Of a DNA stretch of 64,000 bases, positions 11,247 to 22,490 are shown piece by piece; position 1 is the first letter of the stretch, and every line of letters begins with the position of its first letter. The notes below the pieces were generated by a model. That model was not told the DNA's origin. It was given only the letters and a program-made list of their open reading frames with translations, and ran no database searches. The translations under genes and the position numbers were made by a program. The stretch is from Kingdonia uniflora (Eukaryota > Streptophyta > Magnoliopsida > Ranunculales > Circaeasteraceae): contig JACGCM010002205.1 in NCBI GenBank assembly GCA_014058105.1, positions 3,782,001 to 3,846,000 of the forward strand, in the 5' to 3' direction.

Positions 11247-11265
11247 AAGATAAATTTTTTTTATC

Positions 11266-11700
11266 ATGCATACTATGATGATAGATACTGGTAGCGGTAT
11301 TGAAATTCTCTTTCAAAGTATGATCAAACAGATTGGATTGGGCGATCAAGTTATTCCAAGTAATATCGATATCAATGGCTCTAAAGAAGAAAGAGTACGC
11401 AAGATCATCTTACCTATCACCGCCGGACCTGCCAAAATTATCGTCCTATTCTACATCATCAACGCCAAATTTTGTTATCTCGGGATTATGAGTCGCTGTT
11501 GGATCCACAACATGGAAGTAATCGCTTGCACGTATCATCAAGCACTTTACTTAAAGTAGAATGATGGTATCTACGAAATCAAAGGCAGCCAAAAGCTCTT
11601 TTGTGTTTGGGAAAATATTATGTATGCAATTCTCGACACATCTGACAGATACGCTATATAGCCAATTATAGAAAGATGGTCACATCGATGACCAACCTTC
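11266..11700 (+). pseudogene. pol: Element B aspartic protease
   Basis: The open frame 11266-11559 begins inside the domain, with MMIDTGSGIEILFQSMIKQI carrying the catalytic Asp (11284-11286) and CYLGIMSRCWIHNMEVIACT as the second block, where relatives have LGR before the Trp. A stop follows, and similar coding continues as YEIKGSQKL. The N-terminal part of the domain is missing because B is truncated here. Confidence 0.75.
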
Positions 11701-12830
11701 AACAGAAGATCTTACAGAGTACATAGGCATTGATGGACCTAGTAGAGGTACTTATATTGGTACTAAGCTGGTCCAGCATGACAAGGAAGACCTCATTCAC
11801 TTCTTACGAATGAATTGAGACATCTTTGCTTGGTCTTTCGTAGAATTTCCCGGAGTCGGTTCATCCAAGGCATGTTACTGATTGAGCATCGACAACAATG
11901 CCATGGCGGTCAAACAAGTAGAGAAGACTCTCACTTCATCTTTGAGTTGTGGTTAACATTAAGATCGATAAGTTGATCAAAGTGGGGTTCATTCGATAAG
12001 CTAAGTACCCGGATTGGATCTCCAACATTGTCGTAGTTCCAAAGAAGAATAGGAAAGTCTAAGTTTACATAGATTTCATCGATCTAAACAAACACACTCC
12101 GAAGGACAGTTTCCCTCTTCTAATCATTCATCAAATTCTTTATTCCGCGGCAGGTCACAAACTCTTATCTATGATGGATACTGCTTCTGGATACAATAAA
12201 ATACCTCTCTCGGAGGCCGATCAAGAAAAGACCACTTTCATCACTAAAAGGGGACTTTACTATTGCAAAGTCATTCCTTTCAGCCTGAAGAACGCAGGAG
12301 CAACTTATGAATGGTAAATAACTATAATGCTCAAAGTACACTTGGTAAAAATTATTGAAGTCTAAATCGATGATCTCTTGTGCAAAAGCTTATAGTCAAA
12401 GGAGCATATCACAGATTTCTTCACAATTTTTAATATTCAATGCTCTTACAGGACGCCGCTCAATCCTAATAAATGTCAATTCATAGTACACTCAGGAAAG
12501 TTCCTCGGCCATCTCATCAACAAGAAGGGGATTAAAGCGGACCCAAATGAAATTCGAGCTCTCCCCAACATGCCCTCTCCGAAAACAAGTAAGGACGTAC
12601 AAAAACTTGTAGACAAGATGGCTGCTATTAATTGATTCATCTATAAGTCATCAGATCAATGTCAGTGGCTGCTCTTACTACTCTATAGGTATACCAAATG
12701 AGGAAAAGTTTAGCCCAACGAAGAGATTCAATGAACAGAAGAATACGAAGTAGCTTTTCAGGAACTCAAAACCTATATGGGGATGTCTTTCATCATAAGC
12801 ACCCACCCCGATAGATAATATGGAACAAAT
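11701..12830 (+). pseudogene. pol: Element B reverse transcriptase, broken
   Basis: Readable blocks, separated by stops, include FIDLNKHTPKDSFPLLIIHQ (about 12075-12135), SMMDTASGYNKIPLSEADQE, then SLKNAGATYE and the active site at 12360-12374, where the Tyr of YIDD is a TAA stop followed by intact IDD. The later blocks (TPLNPNKCQF, GHLINKKGIKADP) are the RT thumb. Many CGA/CAA-type stops show long neutral decay. Confidence 0.75.
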
Positions 12831-13990
12831 CATTTACCTCGCAGTTGCAGACAATTCTATTAGCTCAGTCCTTATTTGACTTGAGGGCAAGATCGAAAAA
12901 CTAACCTATTTTATCAGCAAAACCCTCACTCGAGTAGAAATGAAATATTCTAAAATCGAGTGACTCCTTCTATCTCTTGTTTACACTTCACAGAAACTCA
13001 AGCACTACTTCGAAGCTCATTCAGTCAAAGTCATGATAAACAACCCACTCTGGGAAATTTTCTCTAAAAAAGAAAAATCACGAAGAGTGCCATAATGGTT
13101 ATTCAGTTTGGGAGAACATGATATCAAGTTCGAACAACGCCATTCTAAAAAAGGTTAGGCCGCTGCCAATTTTCTCATAAATTTTCCTATGGAAGATCTC
13201 TATTGGGAGGAGCACGATCCTGACCTTACAGAAGAAATCACAGAAGATCTACCCATCAAGACATTTGATGAACGAGCTGAATGGATAACAAGGAAAGGGT
13301 GGTCGGGGATTAGAATCGTACTGATTACCCCATCCAATGACAGAATTGAGAAATCAATCCGCTTGGATTTTGAAACTTCCAACAATGTCAATGAATATGA
13401 AGCTTTAATTCATGGGCTAGACTTAGTACTCGATCTTGGCATTCCCGAGCTATTAGTCTATACAGATTCTTTACTCATCAGCCACCATTACTCAGAACAG
13501 TACAAGAAAAATGTTAAGATGATCGAATATGCAGCACTCACTACAGATAGGATGAGCAGATTCGCAAAAGTAACTCTCGACTATTTACCTCAAGGCGAGA
13601 ACAAACATACCAATTCGTTGGTTTATTTGGCGGGGTCTTGGGTACATAAGCATGATATCTATAAATCAAAGTTATGCTTACCCCCAACGTTAATCTCCAT
13701 TCTGCATGCACAATCAACACTGGGGGTGATGAAGAGGAAAATAACGATTGGCGCAAGCCTTTATTACCTACCTCAGCCTGAAAAATGAATATGACAGGCC
13801 CCTTCCAACTAATCTAAAAGAACGTTGACAGTTGATCAAAAACTCAAAGAATTATACAGTCCAGAGTGGCCGTCAATACCGCCGATCAGTGACAGGTCCT
13901 TATCTCAAGTGCCTCTCCAAGAAGAAAGCTAATAGAATACTCAAATAATTACATGAATTAAAACTTCTAAGTTTTTTTCCCACATTACTC
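12831..13990 (+). pseudogene. pol: Element B RNase H and integrase stub
   Basis: From 12831 the RT-RNase H connection is visible (FISKTLTRVEMKYSKIE). The 199-codon frame 13189-13788 holds most of the RNase H: SNNVNEYEALIHGLDLVLDL has the catalytic Glu and LLVYTDSLL the next Asp. The first catalytic motif (TDGS in C) is replaced by a shorter ITRKGWSG, so that Asp is lost. After 13788 a few dozen codons resemble the linker and the integrase N-terminus, then the sequence passes straight into the tandem array. The integrase core and C-terminal domains are absent. Confidence 0.75.
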
Positions 13991-14021
13991 TCTATTCACG
14001 TAGAATTTACTAAATCTCATA

Positions 14022-14260
14022 AATTGAAGTAAAGGTAATACTAGCTTTTAATTGACATATATACCAATTAAAGCAAAGGTAATACTAGCTTTCAATCAAC
14101 ATCTATACAGATTAAAACAAAGGTCATACTAGCTTTCAATCGCCCATCTATACATATATCAATGATTAAAACAAAGGTCATAATAGTTTTTAATCATTGA
14201 TGTCTATCTATCAGACAAAGATAAAGCTAGCGTAAAACTAGCTTTCATCTCTCTAAATGT
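14022..14260. repeat. Short tandem array, unit about 43-53 bp, 4-5 copies
   Basis: Copies of ATTAAAACAAAGGTCATACT followed by AGCTTTCAATC and a CATCTATAC segment start near 14022, 14066, 14110 and 14163, with a degenerate copy after. The array sits at the same place relative to pol and the antisense ORF as the unrelated arrays of A and D. Confidence 0.75.
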
Positions 14261-14340
14261 CTATACTAAAAAAACTACAGGTTACTTCTATAGGCTTTTT
14301 GCTTATGGGAGGTCAGCTGCGCTTTCCCCTATACAGGAGG

Positions 14341-17300
14341 TCATTCAGCCATAAAATCTAGAGCTTGGGCAATCACCACATTCCTGCCTTGCTCTACTAA
14401 TTCAATAGGTCGGGAACCTAACTCCTTTTTCATGTTGTTCAAGCAGTTTCCTCGATCTATATCAGCTTTACAGATACAGCCTCGAAATGCCACACAGTCA
14501 TGCAAGATATCCCTTTCAAGCTCAAGCCTCTTTACTTCTTCCACAAAATATCCAATGACATCAATTAGCTCCCTCGAGAGCACCTCTTCTAGGCCAATCT
14601 TCTCCGATCAAGCATGACTAACTCCATAAACTGCTTTGTTAGTCTCTGATGACGCTGTCACAATGCTTATGCTATTGTCTCCACTCCTTTATCCAGCTCA
14701 GATTTATTCAACATCCTCAGCTCTTCCACTTGATCACGAAATGTTACCAACTCTTGTACGTTTGCATCACTTCCCTCCACATGAGCTTTATTCAGTAGCT
14801 CATCTTTTTACTTGATTACCCCGTTTAACTCTTGCTCTCTATGCAGAGCAGCATCTAACTTATCCTCATTCTCTCTTAAACATTCATTTCCCTTCCTTAC
14901 ATGAGATTAAACACGAACAAGATCAGCCTCCAACTCATTAATTTGAATTGATTGGCTAACTGTGTTACCCTTAATGGTTGAGACCTCGGCGTTATTCCAT
15001 TTCTTCTTTGACGGCTCTCCAGCCCCGGCCTTCTAGGCACGTGAATTGGCCATGGCCAAATTCACCTTCAACCTCGCAACCCCCTCATTAAGCTTGTCAT
15101 ATCATTCTTGGGTCATCTAAAGATCAATATCTTTAGCAGGCATAGTCTCACTCAGCTGCTTGACTATACTTTCAGAAGCAGCTAGATCATCTCAAGCCTT
15201 CATAAGTTTATTTTCCTTCTGGCTACATTTTCTTGTAACTCATTTTATGTCACCTCTTACGACCTGATACGGTATTGAGCGGCATCTGCTTCTTTACCTT
15301 TCACCATTAACAAGCCTATCCTACTTTGGAGCTTCGCTAATTCAGTATGTGCACTTTCAAGCTCCCCATATAATTTTTCTAATTTGGCGTCTTCACTTTT
15401 GATCTGCCAGGTCAGATCGTCCACAGTCCTTGTCACCTTGGAAAACTAGATTTGTACTTTGACATATTGATCATCCCTATCTTCATATGCCTCATTCATC
15501 CTATCAAATTCAACCCAAAACTCATGATTGAATTGAAGCGTCTGTTGTTCACCCAAACGAACAATCTCTAACTCGACCTGCCTCATCAAGCTAGATTCAA
15601 TAATACTTCGCAGATACAATCAATAAATAATACATATTACTTTACAGATTTCTAATAAATTTTTATTTCAGACATATCAACAAGCTCAGATTATACTTCG
15701 CCCCCAAGATTAAGAGGCTATCTCACACTAATAGTAATAAGATCGACATCCTATTTCAAGGTATACATTTTCTATGTTCTAATTTTCTGACACTCTAAAA
15801 TAGTCTGAACATACTTGGTTATTATCGTTCATTATGATTTATATCTTCTTTCTAACTTTACTTTATAGCTCTAAAGTAACACAACATACAAGTCATATAT
15901 TTCAAGCTCCTTTCTAACCTATAGCTTCGCTTGCGAAATCAACAGAGTTGCTGAGGCATTTTTCTCCTTAGCGAGCTCTTTCTCTAAGTCCTCAATTATG
16001 AGTCGCATATCTTTAAGTTCCTACAAATCAATGTTTACAAGCATCCCTTAGCCTATCTCAAATTTATCCTACAAATCAATGTACCATACACTTCCAGTTT
16101 TTAACCCATACAAAAAACACAAGCGAATTCCAAACAGTTCTACTCTACCTTCTTATTATCTCCCTTACGGTTCTCTAGGTCAGTTCTAGCAGAGACCTCA
16201 TCCAACCCAGTTACCATAGTTGGGAGAGAGCTGCCATCAACCTGGAGCTCCTTTTCTGCTTCGGCCTCTTAAACATGACATCTTGCTATGATGGCTTCGA
16301 GGTTAGTAACAGAGTACCCCACTTTGAGAAGTTGGCACCCAAGGCTATCTTGAGCTGCTGTAACTTTATCAACATTTTTTTGCGCCTCATCTGTGAGCCC
16401 ACGTATCATCACCTGATGTGAGTCCTTCACGGAAACCAAGTGCTTCCTCTCCAAGGCCAAATTAAACTCGAGTTAAGCTACCTTCTTATCAAACTCAGCC
16501 CTCCCTCCCTCGAGCTCAGCCCTTCCTTCCTCAGGCCCAAGGGAAATACCCTTCAACATGCGTACAGCCTAAAATTGAACCAAACACATTTTTAGCTCGA
16601 AAACAAATGCAAAGTTCAAATATTACAAAGATATCAACTTACCCTGCTAAACTCTAATTGTGCGGAAGCATTCAGCTCCTCAACACCTCTTGGAGCTGCC
16701 GCCCTCAGCCTTTTATCCATGGCTAATAGCTTATCCACCTTAACAGGTTGGCTCTCCGTAACCTTTGCCCAGCTCATAGTAGCAGGCGAATCCACCCTTC
16801 TCTTCTTCATATTCATCTCGACCTCACCACTTACCGTGGTCCCCGAGGCTGAGCCACCCTTTACTGCCATCCTCTTTGGGTACTTTTGAGCTACTTTACT
16901 CAAAGTAGTACCCCTAGAACCAACCTTAAGTGACATTGGAGCAGCCTTCGTAAATATCGGACGCTCTTCCCTGTCTGCTGCTATTTTCTTTCCCACTCTA
17001 ATTACTATCATTTGTTTCTGGGCTTGAGACTTTTACAATTTCTCCGTCCTGCTATTAGCTCTTTTGTATCAGCTGATATCGAGCTTTTTTAGAACAATTT
17101 TAAGCTCAGTACCTTGTCAACCTACAATATCTATTAGCGATTCTCTTCTCGGCACTTGAGATCGAGGGCCTGCAACATAAAATAGCAAATTGTTAAGCAA
17201 ACACAGAATGCCCTTATAACTACAACAATTTGATATCACACACTATTATTTATTTTTCTTGAGGGTTTTATATATAATGTCCATTGGTTCCTCATCCAAT

Positions 17301-17785
17301 CTTTGAAGACAATCACCTTTCACCCATATCATGTTATCATTCCAGACTTAACTAGCTGAATTTAGATTGAAGAACAGAGGTCACGACGAACTAGAAGAGA
17401 AGTACGCACCTCCAATCGCTGCATAATATTTTACAGTATAATACTGTAAAACATCTATAGGAGTTATTCTCCTCTCCACCTTATTCTTCTCTCGCAATCT
17501 ATTCAGATTATCACAGACGTTTATTACCTCCCACACATTCCCATTTAGTTAGGTAGGAAAAGCCTCTATGTATTTAAAATACCTTTAGAAAGATTGCTAA
17601 GAGGCAACATCAGTCTGTATTCTAATTGAGAAAGATATTAAAGAAATCCCTAGTCCAGATCACTTTGGATATTCCCATCAAAGTACTAAAAGAAGATCGA
17701 TTCCTCCACTCTCCTCTTCGATTTCTCCTGTTCTAAGTTAGGCAAAAAAAAAAAATATTCTTCCCTAGTTGGCACAGTACAACCC
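14341..17785 (-). pseudogene. Element B antisense coiled-coil ORF, broken
   Basis: On the minus strand, from about 17700 down to 14341, an antisense coding region can be followed through stops. Around 17530-17290 it reads VINVCDNLNRLREKNKVERR, then YYAAIGGAYFSS and GMITWVKGDCLQRLDEEPMD, the globular part shared with gypsy-associated plant ORFs. 17011-16634 is an open, basic and Ser/Thr-rich frame (KKRRVDSPATMSWAKV). 16460-16269 and the decayed stretch to 14341 are rich in Glu, Lys and Leu with heptad-like spacing; the last open frame is 14583-14341 (VEEVKRLELERDIL). The product would be a nuclear or cytoplasmic coiled-coil protein of unknown role. Element C interrupts the upstream part. Confidence 0.6.
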
Positions 17786-17790
17786 CTAAT
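17786..17790. repeat. Target-site duplication of element C, left copy
   Basis: CTAAT immediately before the TGTAGTAG start of the 5' LTR; the same five bases follow the 3' LTR at 39555-39559. A 5-bp duplication is usual for Ty3/gypsy integrase. Confidence 0.9.
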
Positions 17791-18511
17791 TGTAGTAGCC
17801 TACTAGTACCCTTTGACCCCCTCAGACGCTCGAAGCCTACCCGAATATGTCAAAGCCTATTAAATCCTCAAAATAAGCCTTTCAGAGATCTTCTGAAGAT
17901 GAAGCTTCGACTCTAAACAAGCCACGAGGAAAGACTCACACATCGCAGCAGAAACCCTTCGACCATATCTGCACACTATCAAAATATGATGGGACAGGCA
18001 GACAGCTCACCAGACAAGACTGCACAATGATTGGTCCTTGCAGCTACAGTGACAGGCCCAACCACTGCGCCACAGTATAAAAGTATAGAAATACCTCCCA
18101 CAACAGTTATATTGGCACTGCAAGTATTTCTGGCACCCATACCCCACCGGGATATCCTGACAGTACTCATGTAATCTGAGCCATGCTTGGTGGCTCAACT
18201 TCTAATGGTTCTATAAATAGGAGAGATGGGGAGCCAAGGAGGGGTTAGAAAAATTCCCCCCAGGACCCCTTGCAGTTTACCTTCGACCACTTGGTTATGC
18301 CCAATATTCGAACCTTCGATTACTCATAAGTAATATAATACTTCCTAAAAATCATCATCAGAGGTCGTAGAGTGTCACATTCGGACCTCTACGCAAGTAT
18401 TTGTCTCTAGTTTGATCATACTTTAGATCATTTACTTGTATTCCTTTGATAGAAGATTAACCCCGTGTTGTAAGAGCCAACTTCCCTTCTAAAAGAAGTT
18501 AGGCCCCTACA
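17791..18511 (+). mobile_element. Element C 5' LTR
   Basis: 721 bp from TGTAGTAGCC to CCCCTACA. It matches 38824-39554 and, inverted, 51518-52203. TATAAATA at 18212-18219 is the likely core promoter; it is conserved in all LTRs of C and D. Short minus-strand frames inside the LTR are not genes. Confidence 0.92.
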
Positions 18512-18513
18512 AT

Positions 18514-18529
18514 TGGCACCGTCTGTACC
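18514..18529 (+). promoter_or_regulatory. Element C primer binding site
   Basis: TGGCACCGTCTGTACC begins two bases after the LTR. Compared with element D (TGGCGCCGTCTGTG) one G has become A at a CG dinucleotide. Confidence 0.85.
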
Positions 18530-18596
18530 TCCCACCCTACTAGTCCCCTATTCTTTTTTCCCTCCCTTTGATTTCAACATCCACAACTTCTCTTCA

Positions 18597-18665
18597 ATGG
18601 CACCCACCCTCCATTCCAGTTCAAACATGGTCGGCATCTCCATCGACGGAGTGGCAGCCCAGATA
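18597..18665 (+). pseudogene. gag: Element C gag, only the first codons left
   Basis: The start ATG at 18597 and about 25 codons (MAPTLHSSSNMVGISIDGVA) match the gag start of element D (MASNLHSTSTLAGNSADEVA). Then the sequence jumps to the protease. A gag of about 1.6 kb, still recognisable in D, is missing. The 15-base repeat TCCATCGACGGAGTG at 18639-18653 and 18677-18691 brackets the join. Confidence 0.75.
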
Positions 18666-19089
18666 GCCTTATTATATCCATCGACGGAGTGCAGCTGATG
18701 TCCTGTTTCTCCTTGCCGTCAAAAAAATAAAGAAAACTGATCTCATAACCGCTGCCAATGTCGAATTGAAAGGCTTCAATGGGGCCACCGAAGTCGTTGT
18801 TGGTCGTATCAGCCTACCCGTCACCACAGGCCCCATCACCTTTTAAACTAGCTTCCTTGTCATCGACTAGAAGACCGAATACCTCGATATACTCAGACGG
18901 GATTGGCTCCACGCCATGCATGCGATACCTTTGACCTACCACCAGACCCTTCATTTTACCACTCTTGAAGGTACTTGGAACTTGAAAGGCTCCCAACGCC
19001 TCGCCCGTTCATGCATGCACCCAGAGATCGATCAGACCGGAAACTTGTATACCACCCATAACAATCACTGTCTCTTTTAATCCCCACAC
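18666..19089 (+). pseudogene. pol: Element C aspartic protease, broken
   Basis: With two or three stops and a shift, the plus strand reads VELKGFNGATEVVVGRISLP, the middle of the retropepsin domain, then EYLDILRRDWLHAMHAIPLT, the second conserved block (relatives: LGRDW). The catalytic DTGS stretch is damaged at the gag deletion, where ATCGACGGAGTG stands for the Ile-Asp-Thr-Gly-Ser codons of relatives. Confidence 0.7.
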
Positions 19090-20010
19090 CATTAATAGAA
19101 ACCACCCAACCCATCGAGCCTACTGTTTACATCGAACTCGACAGTCCTGGTCGAGGTACATTCATCAGAACTTTTCTCGATGATGCAGAGCGCCTCGAGC
19201 TTACGGATTTCTTTCGAAGAAATAAAAATGTCTTTGCATGTACATTCCAGGAGATGCTTGGCGTCGACCCCAACCTGGCGCACCATCGCCTCGACCTCAT
19301 TCCCTATTCCTCAGCAGTCAAACAAAAGAAGCGTAACCTGGCACTACAACTTCGAGAAGTAGTGAACCTTGAAGTAGATAAGCTCATAGCCGCAAGTTTT
19401 ATGAGAGAAGTGAAGTACGCTGACTGGATATCTAGCATTGTGGCAATTCCTAAGAAGAACAACAAGATCAGAATCTGCGTCGACTTCACAGACCTCAACG
19501 AGCACACACCGAAGGACAGTTTTCCTCTCCTGACTATTTTAGCACTTCTCGATGCCACTGCTGGATATGAGCGCCTATCAATGATGGACGTATCTTCGGG
19601 TTCCAATCAGGTACACCTCCTCCTTGAAGATTAACTTAAAACTTCCTTTATCATAGAACAAGGCCTTTGCTGTTTCAATGTTATGCCCTTTGGCCTTTAA
19701 AATGTGGGAGCCACTTACCAACGCCTTTTCACAACCATGTTTAGACTCTTGCTTGGCAAGTCGGTCGAAGTTTACATCGACGATATGTTATGCAAGAGCC
19801 TCCAAAAACAGACCCATATCCAAGACCTAACCGAAGTCTTTTCGATACTTCGCATATATAACATGAAACTCAACCCAGACAAATGCCAGTTTGGCTCTTC
19901 GTCTGGAAAAAAATTTGGCCACCTTATCAGTAAATATGGTATCGAGATTGACCCCACCCATATTCGAGCCCTCGTTGGCATGTCATTTGCCCCAAACCAA
20001 GAAAGACGTC
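19090..20010 (+). pseudogene. pol: Element C reverse transcriptase
   Basis: The open frame 19254-19634 covers the fingers and palm: VDPNLAHHRLDL, YADWISSIVAIPKKNNKIRI, CVDFTDLNEHTPKDSFPL and SMMDVSSGSNQVHL. After one TAA, 19704-20057 continues with GATYQRLFTTMF and the intact active site VEVYIDDMLCKSL, then LNPDKCQFG of the thumb. The frame shifts near 19980, and the protein continues in the frame that begins SLACHLPQTKKDVQKVAGKI. The YIDD catalytic residues are kept. Synthesises element cDNA in related active copies. Confidence 0.85.
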
Positions 20011-20930
20011 CAAAAAGTGGCCGGCAAGATAGCAGCCCTCAACCGTTTCATTTCTAAATCCTCAAACATATGTGCTTGGCTCTTTTCCCTCTTACGCAAC
20101 CAAGCCGTCCACAAAGCAAAAAAGTAAAGCAACCCCAAAATCAACTGGACACCCGAGTGTGAACAGGCCTTCCTTGAACTCAAAACTAATCCTGGCTGAC
20201 CACCAATTATCAGCTCCCCTATCGAAGGTGAAACACTTTCTTTATACCTCGCTGTCACAGACACTTCCATCAGTTCAGTACTTATTCGACTAGACTCAAA
20301 CATTGAGAAACCTGTATATTTCATCAGTAAAACTCTAACCCCCGTAAAAACTCGGTATTCCAAACTTGAGTGTTTGCTCCTCACACTTGTTTATTCAGCC
20401 CGTAAACTCAAACCATACTTTCAAGCCCACCCTATCCGCCAAGCAGTAGCAGACTTTCTCGCCGACTTCCCAGTCGAAGATGTCGATTGGGAAGAATAGG
20501 AAGATGACTTAATAGAAGACCAACCCGAAACAACAGATCCCTGGGACCCTCGCACTGGCTGGCATTTATTCACAGATGGATCCGCAGAACCTAATGGTTC
20601 AGGAATTGGTATTTTCTTGGTAACACCCACTAATGATCGAATAGAGAAAGCTGTCAAACATACCCTCGAATATTCCAATAACAAAGCTGAGTTCGAAGCC
20701 TTGATCCATGGCCTAGACCTCGCTCTCGATCTCGGCATTCCCAAACATGCTATATTCACAGATTCCCAACTTGTTCAGAGGTATTTCCCAGGTGAAAATT
20801 AAACTAACGGTCGCATGGTTGACTATGCTCTCTTCGTGCGACAGCGCATGGGTCGATTTCCCTAAAAATCCATAATCACTCATTACCCTCGAGGAGAAAA
20901 TAGACATGCAGATACCCTCGCCTATATAGC
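20011..20930 (+). pseudogene. pol: Element C RNase H
   Basis: After the frameshift the plus strand reads GKIAALNRFISKSSNICAWL, then FISKTLTPVKTRYSKLECLL of the connection, and the RNase H domain: LFTDGSAEPNGSGIGIFLVT (first Asp), KAEFEALIHGLDLALDLGIP (Glu) and AIFTDSQLVQRYF (second Asp). These three catalytic residues are intact. A TAA follows GEN, and the tail with the last catalytic region is interrupted. Confidence 0.85.
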
Positions 20931-22260
20931 AGTATGCTCAGACAATCAGAATCTCGGACCCTCCATATCGAAGTACTCGAACGCCCAAGTATCGACGAGA
21001 TAGAAGTCAATGCCATCAATACTGGGGGTGAGAGTCTCGATCCAGATGATTGGCGAACACCATTCCTCCATTACCTCAACAATGCCACCCTCCCAGATGA
21101 TCCTAAAGCCAAACGGTCGTTGTTAGAAAATTGCCACAGATATACTATCCGCAAAAAATGAATTACATCGCAAATCCCAAAATGACGTCCTCCCTCGATC
21201 CATATCCCAAGCCGAAGCCTCTGTAATTCTTGTCAAACTCCATGAAGGAACCTGTGGTGCCCACACTATTGGTCGCTTAATGGCCATTCGAGCTGTCTCT
21301 CAAGGATTATTCAGGCCGAATATGAAAAAATAAGCCGAAGAGTACGCTAAATACTGTGACAAATGCCAACGCCATGCTCATGATATCCATTGCCCTTCTC
21401 GAGACCTCCATTTCAGTCAAGTCTCCTGGCCATTCAAAAGATGGGCTATCAATCTCATTGGCCCCTTCCTGAAAGCCTCGGGTAGCAGAGAAAACATCCT
21501 TATTGCAATTGATTACTTCACCAAATGGGTCGAAGCTGCACCTCTATACCGAACCAGAGAAGAAGTTATCAAATTTTTATGGGAAAACATCATCACACAC
21601 TTCGGCTGCCCCCATATGATTTGATGCAACAATGGTCCCCAATTTGTAGGCAGTAAAGTCAGAAACCATCTCAAAAAACACAACATCATTCTCTCACCCT
21701 CAACACCTTATTATCCCCAAGGCAACGGTCAAGTCGAAGCAATTAATAAAACCATTATCGACGGTCTCAAGAAAAAAGTTAACGCAAAGAAAGGACGATG
21801 GGTTCAAGAGTTGCAACACGTCCTCTGGGCCTATCGAATAACCCCAAGAAAATCAACAGGCTGCACCCCCTTCCTACTAATATATGGTACTGAAGCTGTG
21901 CTCCCTACTCAATTTGAAGTACCTACACGAGATCCTAACCTCCCAAATGAAGATAATGAGTTTGAGCTAGCATGTAACATGTTATGGATCGACGAAACCA
22001 GAGACCGAGTTATCGCCAACCTTGGCTGCTACCACACATCACTTCAAAAATCCTATAACAAGAGAGTTCGACCGCGGAGTTTCAACATCGGAGATCTAGT
22101 ACTTCGACGTGTCAACCAATCCTCGAAACCTCAAAATGCCGGCAAGCTAGCCGAATCTTGGGAAGGACCTTTTGTCGTGTACGATAAAACTGACAAGGGT
22201 TCTTACTATCTAATAACAGAAGACGAAGAGCCTTTACCAAATCCATGGAACACAATGTAG
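20931..22260 (+). pseudogene. pol: Element C integrase, catalytic residues lost
   Basis: The linker frame 20934-21161 (HIEVLERPSIDEIEVNAINT) leads into the zinc-binding domain, where CDKCQRHAHDIHCPSRDLHF is visible. In the core, the first catalytic Asp is Asn (RWAINLIGPF, AAT at 21451-21453); the second is also Asn (CNNGPQFVG, AAC at 21628-21630) just after a TGA at 21622-21624 that replaces a probable CGA Arg codon; the Glu is kept ([10 protein letters not shown]). 21811-22260 is an open C-terminal domain with FNIGDLVLRRVNQS and GKLAESWEGPFVVYDK. All three lesions fit loss of methylated C at CG sites. Confidence 0.85.
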
Positions 22261-22490
22261 CTGGTCTCCTATAACAAACCATATCCTCAACCTTGTACAA
22301 CTGATGTAATCCAAAATAATTAATAAACACTTTTTTCCACCCATACTTCGTCTCCTATTTTCATTGAATTTCTTGGTTTAACTTAGGTATCATGTCAACC
22401 TTCGACCCGACTGCTACATGGGGGTAACCTTGAGATTTTTCAAGCCCCCAATTTCAAGCAAACTCGGGAGGCAAGAATGGTTGAAAGAAC
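22261..22490 (+). repeat. Element C 3' spacer: start of a tandem unit, cut by the CACTA insertion
   Basis: After the pol stop at 22258-22260 comes a short spacer and, from about 22385, one partial copy of the unit found three times in element D (GTATCATGTCAACC, ACCTTGAGATTTTTCAAG, AGCAAACTCGGGAGG). The copy stops at 22490, where the CACTA terminus begins; in D the same unit continues with CGGACCCTCAGG. Confidence 0.8.

Larger units (their letters stand above)
11247..17790 (+). mobile_element. Element B (left part): Tat-like Ty3/gypsy remnant, plus strand
   Basis: B starts abruptly in its protease, with no 5' LTR, PBS or gag, directly against the truncated LTR of A. It runs through RT, RNase H, an integrase stub, a tandem array and an antisense coding region, and is interrupted at 17790 by element C. 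It resumes after the duplicated target site at 39555-39559 and can be followed to about 41160. No 3' LTR of B is recognisable before element E begins. Confidence 0.7.

Noticed and set aside
17979..18198. Two overlapping minus-strand frames, with a similar one at 39024-39215
   Set aside because: They lie inside the LTRs of element C and repeat only because the LTRs repeat.
19983..20384. 133-codon minus-strand frame in the element C pol region
   Set aside because: Shadow of RNase H/RT coding on the plus strand; the homologous region of D has an equivalent shadow, which reflects pol conservation, not an antisense gene.
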